A stretch of 64,000 nt of DNA from an uncultured Dehalococcoidia bacterium (GTDB taxonomy: Bacteria; Chloroflexota; Dehalococcoidia; Lucifugimonadales; UBA1123). The stretch is taken from NCBI GenBank assembly GCA_951812505.1, contig CATOSI010000001.1, positions 310,001 through 374,000 on the forward strand. Direction: 5' to 3'. This document shows positions 57,341 through 64,000 of this stretch, one piece after another. The notes below the pieces were generated by a model, which searched no databases, was not told the DNA's origin, and worked only from the letters and a program-made list of their open reading frames with translations. The position numbers and the translations under genes are program-made. Each line of letters starts with the position of its first letter. Positions within the stretch are counted from its first letter, which is position 1.

Positions 57341-58330
57341 ATGAACCCGCTCGAACCCCGGCAGATAGGAACCACTGATATCAGCGTAACCGCGCTTGGA
57401 CTCGGCGGCGCCCCCCTCGGCGGACTCTTCACGCCCGTCGGCGCGGAGAACGCCGTCAACACCGTGTGGCGCGGCTATGAGCTTGGCATCCGTTTCTTCG
57501 ACACAGCCCCTCTTTACGGGCGCGGCAAGAGCGAGCGTTTCTACGGTCAGGCTCTCTCGGAATTCGACAGGGATAGCTACATTCTGTCGTCCAAGGTCGG
57601 GCGCGTTCTCGACCCCAATGATAACGCCACCGACGAAGACGACATCTACGTCGAGCTTCCGCCCTACGACGTCGTGTTCGACTTCAGCAGGGACGGCGTC
57701 CTTCGTTCGATAGAGGAGAGCCTCGAGCGGCTTGGCCTCGAGCGGCTAGACATTGCCCTGATTCACGATCCCGACGACCATTGGGAACAGGCCATAACCG
57801 AAGCATATCCGACACTTGCCGAACTCAGATCCCAGGGGGTCGTCGGCGCAATCGGAGCCGGAATGAACCAGTGGGAGATGCCCGCCCGATTTGCGCGCGA
57901 AGGCGATTTCGACTGCTTCCTGCTCGCTGGCCGATATACCCTGCTTGACCACTCCGGCCTGGAAGAACTGCTCCCTCTGTGCGAAGAAAAGAGCATCAGC
58001 ATAATCCTCGGCGGCCCCTACAACAGCGGTGTCCTCGCCTCCGACCTCGGCCCGGACACAACCTACTTCTACCAGCGAACGCCGCCGGAAGTATTGGAGA
58101 CAGCCAGGCGGATCAAGTCGGTCTGCGACAGATATGACGTTCCGTTGAAGGCGGCGGCGCTGCAATTCGGCCTCGCACACCCCGCCGTAGCCGCCACCAT
58201 ACCCGGACCCCGAACGCCGGACGAAGTGTCCGAGAATCTGGCAATGGCGTCTTTCGATATTCCGTCGGACCTGTGGGCCGAGTTGAAATCTGAAGCTCTG
58301 ATTCCTGAACAAGCGCCGATTCCCTCCTGA
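57341..58330 (+). CDS. Aldo/keto reductase (L-fucose/pyridoxal dehydrogenase-like)
   Basis: 329 residues from ATG 57341 (AAAGGCG upstream). Barrel features: GTTDISVTALGLGGAPLGGL, the catalytic Asp/Tyr in IRFFDTAPLYGRGKSE (about 55-70), Lys in YILSSKVGRVLD, and LALIHDPDD in place of the usual DLYLLH. The family's NAD(P)H site lies in LKAAALQFGLAHPAVAATIP. This branch includes L-fucose dehydrogenase and pyridoxal 4-dehydrogenase, oxidizing aldoses to lactones. Its neighbours (mutarotase, lactonase, Ldh2 dehydrogenase) support a sugar-oxidizing function. Confidence 0.83.
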   Translation: MNPLEPRQIGTTDISVTALGLGGAPLGGLFTPVGAENAVNTVWRGYELGIRFFDTAPLYGRGKSERFYGQALSEFDRDSYILSSKVGRVLDPNDNATDEDDIYVELPPYDVVFDFSRDGVLRSIEESLERLGLERLDIALIHDPDDHWEQAITEAYPTLAELRSQGVVGAIGAGMNQWEMPARFAREGDFDCFLLAGRYTLLDHSGLEELLPLCEEKSISIILGGPYNSGVLASDLGPDTTYFYQRTPPEVLETARRIKSVCDRYDVPLKAAALQFGLAHPAVAATIPGPRTPDEVSENLAMASFDIPSDLWAELKSEALIPEQAPIPS

Positions 58331-58348
58331 ACCGTTAGGGAGCCTGAC

Positions 58349-58690
58349 ATGAAATCGCTTGCAATGACTCTGGACCTCGTGGACGACCCTGAGGTCATCG
58401 AGAGGTACAAGGCGTACCACCGCGAAGTTTGGCCGGAAGTCATATCCGGACTCCGCTCAATCGGCGTCGCTAGGATGAAAATATTCCTGCTGGGTACACG
58501 GATGTTCATGTACCTCGAAGTCCCTGACGACTTCGACCTCGCCACCGACTTCCAGGCATATACCGACTCTTCGCCCAGGGCCAAAGAGTGGGACGAACTC
58601 ATGCGAAACTTCCAGTCCCAGGTGCCCGAAGCCAAGGAGGGCGAGTGGTGGGCCGGCATGGAGGAAGTCTTCGATATAGACTGGTACTAA
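58349..58690 (+). CDS. rhaM: L-rhamnose/L-fucose mutarotase-type protein
   Basis: 113 residues, the usual length of the dimeric-alpha-beta-barrel RhaM family that interconverts pyranose anomers. LVDDPEVIERYKAYHREVWP (about 10-29, catalytic His region), RMKIFLLGTRMFMYLEVPDD and SPRAKEWDELMRNFQSQVPE are family blocks. Lies 18 bases after the aldo/keto reductase and five before the lactonase. The sugar may be L-fucose, L-rhamnose or another 6-deoxy sugar; the symbol refers to the family. Confidence 0.8.
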   Translation: MKSLAMTLDLVDDPEVIERYKAYHREVWPEVISGLRSIGVARMKIFLLGTRMFMYLEVPDDFDLATDFQAYTDSSPRAKEWDELMRNFQSQVPEAKEGEWWAGMEEVFDIDWY

Positions 58691-58694
58691 CCCA

Positions 58695-59537
58695 ATGACC
58701 GAAGAACCCCACACAGTTGACAGCCACCACCACTTCTGGGATGTATCCAGGCTCGAATATCCGTGGATGCCGCCCGGCCCCAGCGTAGTGCGTCGCAACT
58801 ATCTTCCCAACGACCTTGAACCTCTGCTTGATGAAGCAGGAATTCAGGAGACCGTACTCGTCCAGGCGCAACAGTCCCTGGAAGAAGCGAATTTCCTGCT
58901 GGACATAGCCGAATCAACCGACTTTGTCGCGGGAGTGGTGGCCTGGGTGGACATCCAGTCGCCGAGCGTCGGTCGCGACTTGGACGCCCTTATGCAGCGA
59001 AATAAGCTGGTAGGCATCCGTCACCAGGTCGAGGACGACCCCGACGATGACTGGCTGGTCCGAGACAACACGATTCGCGGTCTTAGGGAGATAGCCGCGC
59101 GGGATCTGGCTTACGATATGCTAGTCAGACCGCCCCATATGAAGCACGTTCCCATAGTAGCCGACAAGGTTCCCGACCTCCGGCTGGTGATAGACCATAT
59201 AGCGAAGCCGTTTATAAAGGATCAAGTCATCTCACCCTGGGACTCGCTGATGAATGACATTGCCGACATCCCGGGCATCCACTGCAAGGTTTCCGGTATG
59301 GTGACCGAGGCCGACCACTCCAACTGGAAGGTCGCCGACCTCATCCCGTATGTCTCTCACGTCAGGGAAGTATTCGGAATGGAACGATTGATGTTCGGTA
59401 GCGACTGGCCGGTGTGCTTGTTCGCCGCGTCCTATCGGGAAGTCTTGAACGCCGCAATCGAAGCAATTGGCCCGATGACGGCAGAGGAACGCGCCGGATT
59501 CATGGGCGGCAACGCCACGAAATTCTACAAACTTTAG
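58695..59537 (+). CDS. Amidohydrolase-2 lactonase (L-fuconolactonase-like)
   Basis: 280 residues. It begins VDSHHHFWDVSRLEYPWMPP, the typical metal-site H-x-H pair of the L-fucono/rhamnono-lactonase group, with PNDLEPLLDEAGIQETVLVQ, LRLVIDHIAKPFI (metal His/Asp region) and RLMFGSDWPVC (catalytic Asp). It opens a sugar lactone to the aldonate. Position between the mutarotase and Ldh2 gene gives the order aldose anomer, lactone, aldonate; the aldonate would then be dehydrated by an enolase-superfamily enzyme such as those at 5.7-9.4 kb. Confidence 0.83.
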   Translation: MTEEPHTVDSHHHFWDVSRLEYPWMPPGPSVVRRNYLPNDLEPLLDEAGIQETVLVQAQQSLEEANFLLDIAESTDFVAGVVAWVDIQSPSVGRDLDALMQRNKLVGIRHQVEDDPDDDWLVRDNTIRGLREIAARDLAYDMLVRPPHMKHVPIVADKVPDLRLVIDHIAKPFIKDQVISPWDSLMNDIADIPGIHCKVSGMVTEADHSNWKVADLIPYVSHVREVFGMERLMFGSDWPVCLFAASYREVLNAAIEAIGPMTAEERAGFMGGNATKFYKL

Positions 59538-59547
59538 GGGGACTACT

Positions 59548-60600
59548 GTGCCAACAGTACAAGCGGATAGACTCACACATATTGCCGCGGAGCTACTCAA
59601 GGGTTCGGGCGCCAGCGAAGAGGAAGCAGAGATAATATCTCGCCACTCTATTGGCGCTAACCTGGCGGGACACGATTCGCACGGCATCATACAGATACCA
59701 ACGTATATTGACAGAGTGAAGCGGGGCCACATCGTTCCGGGAGCGGCCTTCGAAATCATCAAGGATACTCCAACCACCACAGTCGTTGACGGGCACTGGG
59801 GATTCGGCTACGTCGTCTCCGAGCGCCTCATGGAAATGACCATCGAGAAGGCCAAGACAAGCGGTGTCGCAGCTGCGACTGTCTTTCGGCAGAGCCACGT
59901 TGGCCGTGTCGCGGACTATCCCATCATGGCCGCTCAGAATGGGCTGATTGGTATGATGACCGCCGACTCAGGCCGCTCATCCAAGTCCGTCGTTCCCTTC
60001 GGCGGGCGGGAGCCGAGACTGGGCACCAACCCAATCTGCATCGCCATGCCCTCCAACCTCGAAGCCACGATGTTCATAGACATGGCGACGAGCGCGGTCG
60101 CCGCGGGCAAGCTCGGCGTAGCGGTGGCGAGAGGCTACGACATCCCGGAAGGCTGGATCCTGGACAAGGACGGCAACCAGACTACCAACCCCAATGACCT
60201 GAGAAGCGGCGGCGCGATCCTCCCTCTCGGAGGCCCGGAGGGACACAAGGGCTACGGCCTGTCCGTCATGGTCGAGATCCTGTCCGGCATACTCACTGGG
60301 CTCGGCTTCGGACACGACCCGTCCGGTCGGCATAACGACGGCTGCTTCATGGCCGCCTTCGACGTCGACGCGTTCCGAGACGCCGAGGAGTTCAAAGCCG
60401 AGGTCACCGAGTTCGCCCAATACCTGAAGAGCTCGCCACCCGCTGCCGGATTCGACGAGGTTTTCTACCCGGGCGAACTCGAACACAAGAGGGAACAGCA
60501 ACTTCTGGTCGAAGGCATATTCGTCGAAGACGCCACCTGGAACAGCCTCAAGCATTTGGCGGACGAGTTCGGCCTCTCCGACAGCCTACAACTCGAATGA
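59548..60600 (+). CDS. Malate/L-lactate dehydrogenase family (Ldh2-type) oxidoreductase
   Basis: 350 residues from a GTG at 59548 after TAGGGGGA. Family blocks: SEEEAEIISRHSIGANLAGH, DSHGIIQIPTYIDRVKRG (about 48-65), VVDGHWGFGYVVSERLMEMT, VFRQSHVGRVADYPIMAAQ and LGTNPICIAMPSN, the last forming the NAD(P) site; LPLGGPEGHKGYGLSVMVEI closes the core. Members reduce or oxidize 2-oxo acids (malate, ureidoglycolate, 2-oxo-3-deoxy acids). It is last in the operon, so it may act on a keto-deoxy sugar acid or on lactate from its cleavage. Confidence 0.85.
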   Translation: MPTVQADRLTHIAAELLKGSGASEEEAEIISRHSIGANLAGHDSHGIIQIPTYIDRVKRGHIVPGAAFEIIKDTPTTTVVDGHWGFGYVVSERLMEMTIEKAKTSGVAAATVFRQSHVGRVADYPIMAAQNGLIGMMTADSGRSSKSVVPFGGREPRLGTNPICIAMPSNLEATMFIDMATSAVAAGKLGVAVARGYDIPEGWILDKDGNQTTNPNDLRSGGAILPLGGPEGHKGYGLSVMVEILSGILTGLGFGHDPSGRHNDGCFMAAFDVDAFRDAEEFKAEVTEFAQYLKSSPPAAGFDEVFYPGELEHKREQQLLVEGIFVEDATWNSLKHLADEFGLSDSLQLE

Positions 60601-60612
60601 CCTAAACCTGAA

Positions 60613-60636
60613 GGGGGCGTCCCAACGGACGCCCCC
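60613..60636. terminator. Bidirectional terminator between converging genes
   Basis: GGGGGCGTCC (60613-60622) and GGACGCCCCC (60627-60636) with a CAAC loop, a perfect 10-base stem between the Ldh2-type gene and the SDR at 60668. Confidence 0.75.
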
Positions 60637-60667
60637 GCTAATCAATGACGACTAAGACTAACCGTAG

Positions 60668-61423
60668 TCACGCTATGTTAACCTCCGCACTCGTATCGCG
60701 CAGCCAGGTCGGCCTGATAATCAGTTCAGGGATAGCCGCCCTCTGGGGAAGCCGCGCTATCAGTGTAATCGCCTCGGCAGTGTCCTCTGCGGTCACCATC
60801 GTCTCTCGCGCCTGTGCTGAAGGTACGACAGGGCGATTGTCCAGAATCGGCGTATCAACCTCGCCAGGAATGACCACGCTCGCGCGTATTCCTGTGTTTC
60901 TCAACTCCGCGTTCAGGAAGGCTGTAAAGTTAATGACCGCGGACTTGGCCGCGCTGTAGCTCATCCCCGCCAGCGGACTCGCATTGACGCCCGCCATCGA
61001 AGATACGTTTATTATCGTGCCTTCGCCGGCTTCTTTCATCGAAGGGACTACCGCCTGCGAGCAAAACACGCTCCCGGACAGGTTAGAGTCCATCACGGTT
61101 CGTATGTCTTCCGGGGTTGTGGTCATCAGCATCCTGTGCGGCGAGCTATGCCCGGCATTGTTCACCAGTACATCCACCTTGCCGTGCTTGGCTATCACCT
61201 CATTCACCATCTCCGTAACGGCGTCCTTGTCTCCGACGTCAACGCCATATGCCTCAGCGGTTCCGCCCGCGGCGGTTATCTCGTCCCTGACTTCTTCGAC
61301 CTTGGAGTAGGTGCGCCCCACCGCGATCACAACGGCCCCTTCCTCGGCCATCATCAAGCCTGACGCCCTTCCGATGCCGCTGCCGCCTCCGGTTATGATG
61401 CACACCTTGCCCTTGAGTCCCAT
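60668..61423 (-). CDS. Short-chain dehydrogenase/reductase, classical
   Basis: 251 residues from ATG 61423 (GAGGAGGAACGACT upstream). Rossmann motif VCIITGGGSGIGRASGLMMA (about 7-26), NNAG in VDVLVNNAGHSSPHR, Ser in INVSSMAGVNASP, Tyr-x-x-x-Lys in MSYSAAKSAVINF. It is the standard 250-residue classical SDR, more distant from the two SDR paralogs at 55-57 kb. The C-terminal LPQRAAIPELIIRPTWLRDT suggests a hydrophobic-substrate-handling end. Substrate unknown. Confidence 0.85.
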   Translation of the reverse strand: MGLKGKVCIITGGGSGIGRASGLMMAEEGAVVIAVGRTYSKVEEVRDEITAAGGTAEAYGVDVGDKDAVTEMVNEVIAKHGKVDVLVNNAGHSSPHRMLMTTTPEDIRTVMDSNLSGSVFCSQAVVPSMKEAGEGTIINVSSMAGVNASPLAGMSYSAAKSAVINFTAFLNAELRNTGIRASVVIPGEVDTPILDNRPVVPSAQARETMVTAEDTAEAITLIARLPQRAAIPELIIRPTWLRDTSAEVNIA

Positions 61424-61573
61424 AGTCGTTCCTCCTCGTATAAGCCATGAAGGTTGAAATCCGCGTATATAATAGCAGACCAGGAGATTGGACACCTTTG
61501 GAAGTATCCTTAGACAATCGTGGTCCAGAGGCCCATTGTCACTCTGCCTAGACTGGACTAAAGCGCAAGGGTC

Positions 61574-62302
61574 TCAACCCGTTACGGCAATGCCAACCAG
61601 ATTACCGATTCCAAAAGTGATGGCTGCGGCAAAGCCTCCGGCCATCAGCATTTTCGCCCCGCCCCAGACAAGGTTCCGCCCTGATCCGGCGGCGACCAGT
61701 GCGCCGACTATTACCAGCGCAATTGCGCTCAGCCCCGCGCTAAGCATGAAGGCCAGAGATCCGGCGCCCAGTAAATAGGGAAGAATCGGAATAATTGCTC
61801 CCAGAACAAACGCGACGAAAGAACTCGACGCCGCGCCAAACGGAGAGCCAATCGTTTCGGGAGACAGGCCAAGTTCCTCCCGCGCGACGGTGTCCAGCGC
61901 CGCGTCGGGATTCTCCATGAGGCGTTTTGCCACGTTCATGGACTCTAGGGTCGTGAGGCCCTTAGTTTCATAGATGGCGGCTATCCGAAGAATCTCTTCA
62001 TACCGGGAGGTTCGAAGTGATTCGGCCAGAGTTTTGATCCGATTCCGGTAAACGTCGCGCTGTCCGCCCACGGAAACAAATTCACCCGCCGCCATGGAGA
62101 ACGCACCAGCCAATAGGCCGGCTATGCCAGCGAGCAACACCCATTTTGGATCGTCAACTCCGCCCGCGACACCCATTACCAGGCTGAAATTCGACACCAG
62201 CCCATCGTTCACGCCGAGAATGGCAGCGCGGAGATTGCCGTCTCCCAAGATGCCGACGTGAAGAATGCTCCCTCGCCGGTCGTCGGATTCGTTCTGTGGC
62301 AT
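61574..62302 (-). CDS. VIT1/CCC1-family iron/manganese transporter-like membrane protein
   Basis: 242 residues. LRAAILGVNDGLVSNFSLVM (about 24-43), the family's first helix with the conserved DG, then AGAFSMAAGEFVSVGGQRDV with the MAAGE-x-V-S metal motif, a cytosolic helical hairpin containing Glu residues, and three further membrane spans (FVAFVLGAIIPILPYLLGAG; FMLSAGLSAIALVIVGALVA). The family moves Fe2+/Mn2+ out of the cytosol. No neighbour suggests its control. Confidence 0.85.
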   Translation of the reverse strand: MPQNESDDRRGSILHVGILGDGNLRAAILGVNDGLVSNFSLVMGVAGGVDDPKWVLLAGIAGLLAGAFSMAAGEFVSVGGQRDVYRNRIKTLAESLRTSRYEEILRIAAIYETKGLTTLESMNVAKRLMENPDAALDTVAREELGLSPETIGSPFGAASSSFVAFVLGAIIPILPYLLGAGSLAFMLSAGLSAIALVIVGALVAAGSGRNLVWGGAKMLMAGGFAAAITFGIGNLVGIAVTG

Positions 62303-62385
62303 TAAGATTCGTGTCCCGAATAAAGGAATGCCGCCCGCGTCACGATACGATGCGCGCCAGCTTGCTCAAGTATAGTCCCACCGCA

Positions 62386-63240
62386 TTATGCGGGTACAGT
62401 GAGCCGCTCTCGAATCGCCTTGAGTCGGTCGAGATTGTCCTTATCCGGGCCCTTCTTATCAGGACCTGGTACTTCGAGTACGAACGGAACGTCCCTGAAC
62501 GCCTCGTGTCCGATGATGACCTCGAATCCCTCGATTCCGATATGGCCTTCGCCTATGTTCTCGTGGCGGTCAACCCCAGAACCGAGCTCCACCTTCGCGT
62601 CATTGGCGTGAACCACCACCAGCCTGTCCAGGCCGATGTGCCTGTCGAACTCGTCCATGGCCGCGTCAATGCCGTCGGACTCCGCCAGATTGTACCCCGC
62701 CGCGAAGCAGTGCTCGGTATCCAGGCACACCTTCATCCTGTCGCTCGCCACTTCCTCTATCATCCGTCCCAGCTCCTCGAACGACGCTCCGAGATGAGAC
62801 CCCATACCCGCGCTGTTCTCGACTATCAGGTACGGACCCTCCGGGCTGTCATCCAGGACACGCTTCAGAGATTCGGTCGCGGAGCCTATTACGGCGTCGA
62901 AGCCCTTCCCCTTGTGGCTGCCAGCGTGAAAGACGACCCCCTCTGCGCCGATTTCGGCGGCGACTTCCATGTTCTGAATCAGGCAGGCGACCGACTTGTC
63001 CAGCTGGTCAGGGCTGCCGCCTATGTTGACAAGATAGCTGCCGTGGATGAATACGGGAGCGATACCAGTGCTCTCCGATTCCTCTCTGAATTTCTGGACG
63101 ATGTCCGGTTTCAGCTCCCTGAACTTCCATGCCCTTGGAGAAGATGCGAATATCTGAATGGTCTCTGCCTCCATGTTCGCGGCCCTCCTGAAAGCCGTAT
63201 GAAGACCCCCGGATGTTGATACATGCGCCCCTAGTTTCAT
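62386..63240 (-). CDS. nfo: Deoxyribonuclease IV (AP endonuclease Nfo)
   Basis: 284 residues with the Nfo TIM-barrel: MKLGAHVSTSGGLHTAFRRA, ETIQIFASSPRAWKF, FIHGSYLVNIGGS (His ligand), VVFHAGSHKGKGFDA, YLIVENSAGMGSHLG, VCLDTEHCFAAGYNL (Asp/His ligands), VVHANDAKVELGSGVDRHENIG and FVLEVPG. These supply the three-zinc site for cleaving at abasic sites. Residues expected for the ligands all appear present. Stands alone, divergent from the last gene. Full length for the family. Confidence 0.92.
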   Translation of the reverse strand: MKLGAHVSTSGGLHTAFRRAANMEAETIQIFASSPRAWKFRELKPDIVQKFREESESTGIAPVFIHGSYLVNIGGSPDQLDKSVACLIQNMEVAAEIGAEGVVFHAGSHKGKGFDAVIGSATESLKRVLDDSPEGPYLIVENSAGMGSHLGASFEELGRMIEEVASDRMKVCLDTEHCFAAGYNLAESDGIDAAMDEFDRHIGLDRLVVVHANDAKVELGSGVDRHENIGEGHIGIEGFEVIIGHEAFRDVPFVLEVPGPDKKGPDKDNLDRLKAIRERLTVPA

Positions 63241-63408
63241 TGAGTTCTCCTTGAGATGAATGTACCTCCATTTTATTTGGACGCTTCAAGCCAATTCTAG
63301 GCGCATGGCTATGTGTCTAGAACCTTAATTCGGAGGTTGGAGTTGCCCGTGTACGCTCACAGCCATATAATGCCCGAACAGAATGCCGAATCTTACGAGG
63401 AGAATCGT

Positions 63409-64000
63409 ATGAATCTCAAAACGATAGCTATACTCAGTCCCGGCGACATGGGACACGGAGTGGGCAAAGTATTATCCGAACATGGTTACGACGTCATAAC
63501 GTGTCTCGCGGGACGCAGCCAACGCACGAGAGATCTCGCCGTGTCCGGCGGATTCCGAATAGTGGAGACCCTTGACGAGATGGTTCAGGAAGCTGACCTG
63601 ATTATGTCCATCCTCGTTCCGTCTGCAGCTGAGGGCGTCGCCGAGGACGTTGCGGATACGATGCGGACAACCGGCGTATTGCGACCGTTCGCGGACTGCA
63701 ACGCAGTCTCGCCGCAGACCGCTCGGCGTATGGAGTCCGTGATAAACGGTGCGGGCGGCGAGTATATTGACGGTGGTATCATCGGTGGCTCTCCCGCGAG
63801 AGGCGCGACTCCGCGCATCTACACTTCCGGGCCCGGCGCTGGCCTGATGGATGAATTGGACGGGAAGGGAATAGCGGTAAGAAACTTGGGTCCGGAGATA
63901 GGCAGAGCGTCTGGCATAAAGATGTGCTATGCCTCGATGACGAAAGGAACTTCGGCGCTCAGAGTTGCAATGCTGACGACTGCGCAATCCCTGGGTCTGT
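63409..64000 (+). CDS. 6-phosphogluconate dehydrogenase-like/beta-hydroxyacid dehydrogenase (partial)
   Basis: Starts at ATG 63409 (GAGGAG upstream) and runs off the right edge after 197 residues. MNLKTIAILSPGDMGHGVGK is a Rossmann nucleotide-binding start; DLIMSILVPSAAEGVAEDVA, FADCNAVSPQTARRMESVIN and EYIDGGIIGGSPARGATPRI (substrate-loop position) and GIKMCYASMTKGTSAL (catalytic Lys region) place it in the NAD-binding-2/DUF1932 branch. It reads through to the edge without a stop. The substrate is unknown; the 3-hydroxyisobutyrate-type enzyme at 36 kb is a distant relative. Confidence 0.8.
   Translation, partial: MNLKTIAILSPGDMGHGVGKVLSEHGYDVITCLAGRSQRTRDLAVSGGFRIVETLDEMVQEADLIMSILVPSAAEGVAEDVADTMRTTGVLRPFADCNAVSPQTARRMESVINGAGGEYIDGGIIGGSPARGATPRIYTSGPGAGLMDELDGKGIAVRNLGPEIGRASGIKMCYASMTKGTSALRVAMLTTAQSLGL

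Overview
This looks like a chromosomal segment from an uncultivated, probably marine or sponge-associated, member of the Chloroflexota, with the SAR202 / Dehalococcoidia lineage as the best guess. There are no rRNA or ribosomal-protein genes in the window, so the placement rests on gene content. The window combines several enolase-superfamily paralogs, paired flavin Baeyer-Villiger-type monooxygenases, a CaiB/BaiF CoA-transferase, hydantoinase-type enzymes, acyl-CoA dehydrogenases and a lactate/malate dehydrogenase. That catabolic mix is what has been described for SAR202. All placement is inference.

Layout. 1-4.9 kb: an enoyl-CoA hydratase (partial) divergent from an acyl-CoA carboxyltransferase, a class IV aminotransferase, a Uma2-type protein and a class III aminotransferase. 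4.95-5.43 kb: a decayed hicB-hicA toxin-antitoxin pair. 5.7-10.4 kb: three enolase-superfamily dehydratase-like genes and an oxaloacetate-decarboxylase-like enzyme. 10.4-14.4 kb: a small Cys-pair protein, moeA and two acyl-CoA dehydrogenases, one of them short. 15-17 kb: an exported protein with a near-identical internal duplication, flanked by degenerate inverted repeats. 17.7-22.4 kb: a phosphotransferase and a fused hydantoinase A-B. 22.6-28.4 kb: two Baeyer-Villiger monooxygenases and a double-domain CaiB protein. 29.1-35.7 kb: Zn-ribbon/OB protein plus thiolase, M20 amidohydrolase, methyltransferase, a frameshifted cache protein and a dihydropyrimidinase. 36-40.3 kb: a beta-hydroxyacid dehydrogenase, tRNA-Asn, CoxG-like, enoyl-CoA hydratase, GNAT, DUF1643, tRNA-Phe and tRNA-Gly. 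40.5-41.5 kb: a small operon of unknown function.

41.8-47.9 kb is the most unusual region, a zinc locus. It has an ABC importer whose substrate-binding lipoprotein carries a complete AztD-like beta-propeller inserted between its two metal-binding lobes. Divergent from it are a 95-residue protein made almost wholly of His-Glu-Cys-Asp repeats and a CDF exporter with a very long His/Asp tail. Uptake, chaperoning, buffering and efflux thus seem to sit in one divergent cluster, with a palindrome in the shared intergenic region.

47.9-50.5 kb: a thiamine operon (promoter, TPP riboswitch, thiG-thiE-thiS) that runs by overlap into two small alpha-helical (HEPN-like) genes, the second frameshifted. 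50.8-55 kb: an isolated phage-type D5 helicase with a Cys-rich head, a collagen-like/DUF4349/PKD lipoprotein and a Nudix hydrolase. 55.2-60.6 kb: two SDR paralogs, then, behind a clear promoter, an aldo/keto reductase, sugar mutarotase, lactonase and Ldh2-type dehydrogenase. This reads as an oxidative deoxysugar (fucose/rhamnose-type) pathway, for which the enolase-superfamily genes at 5.7-9.4 kb could supply the acid-sugar dehydratase. 60.7-64 kb: another SDR, a VIT1/CCC1 transporter, endonuclease IV and the start of a 6-phosphogluconate-dehydrogenase-like gene.

Several genes are broken by single lesions (hicB, hicA, a second hicA remnant, the cache protein, the second HEPN-like gene). These are either real decay or assembly errors, and the distinction matters. 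Where an upstream Shine-Dalgarno-like sequence and family alignment disagreed with the longest reading frame, I chose the shorter start, and each entry says so.
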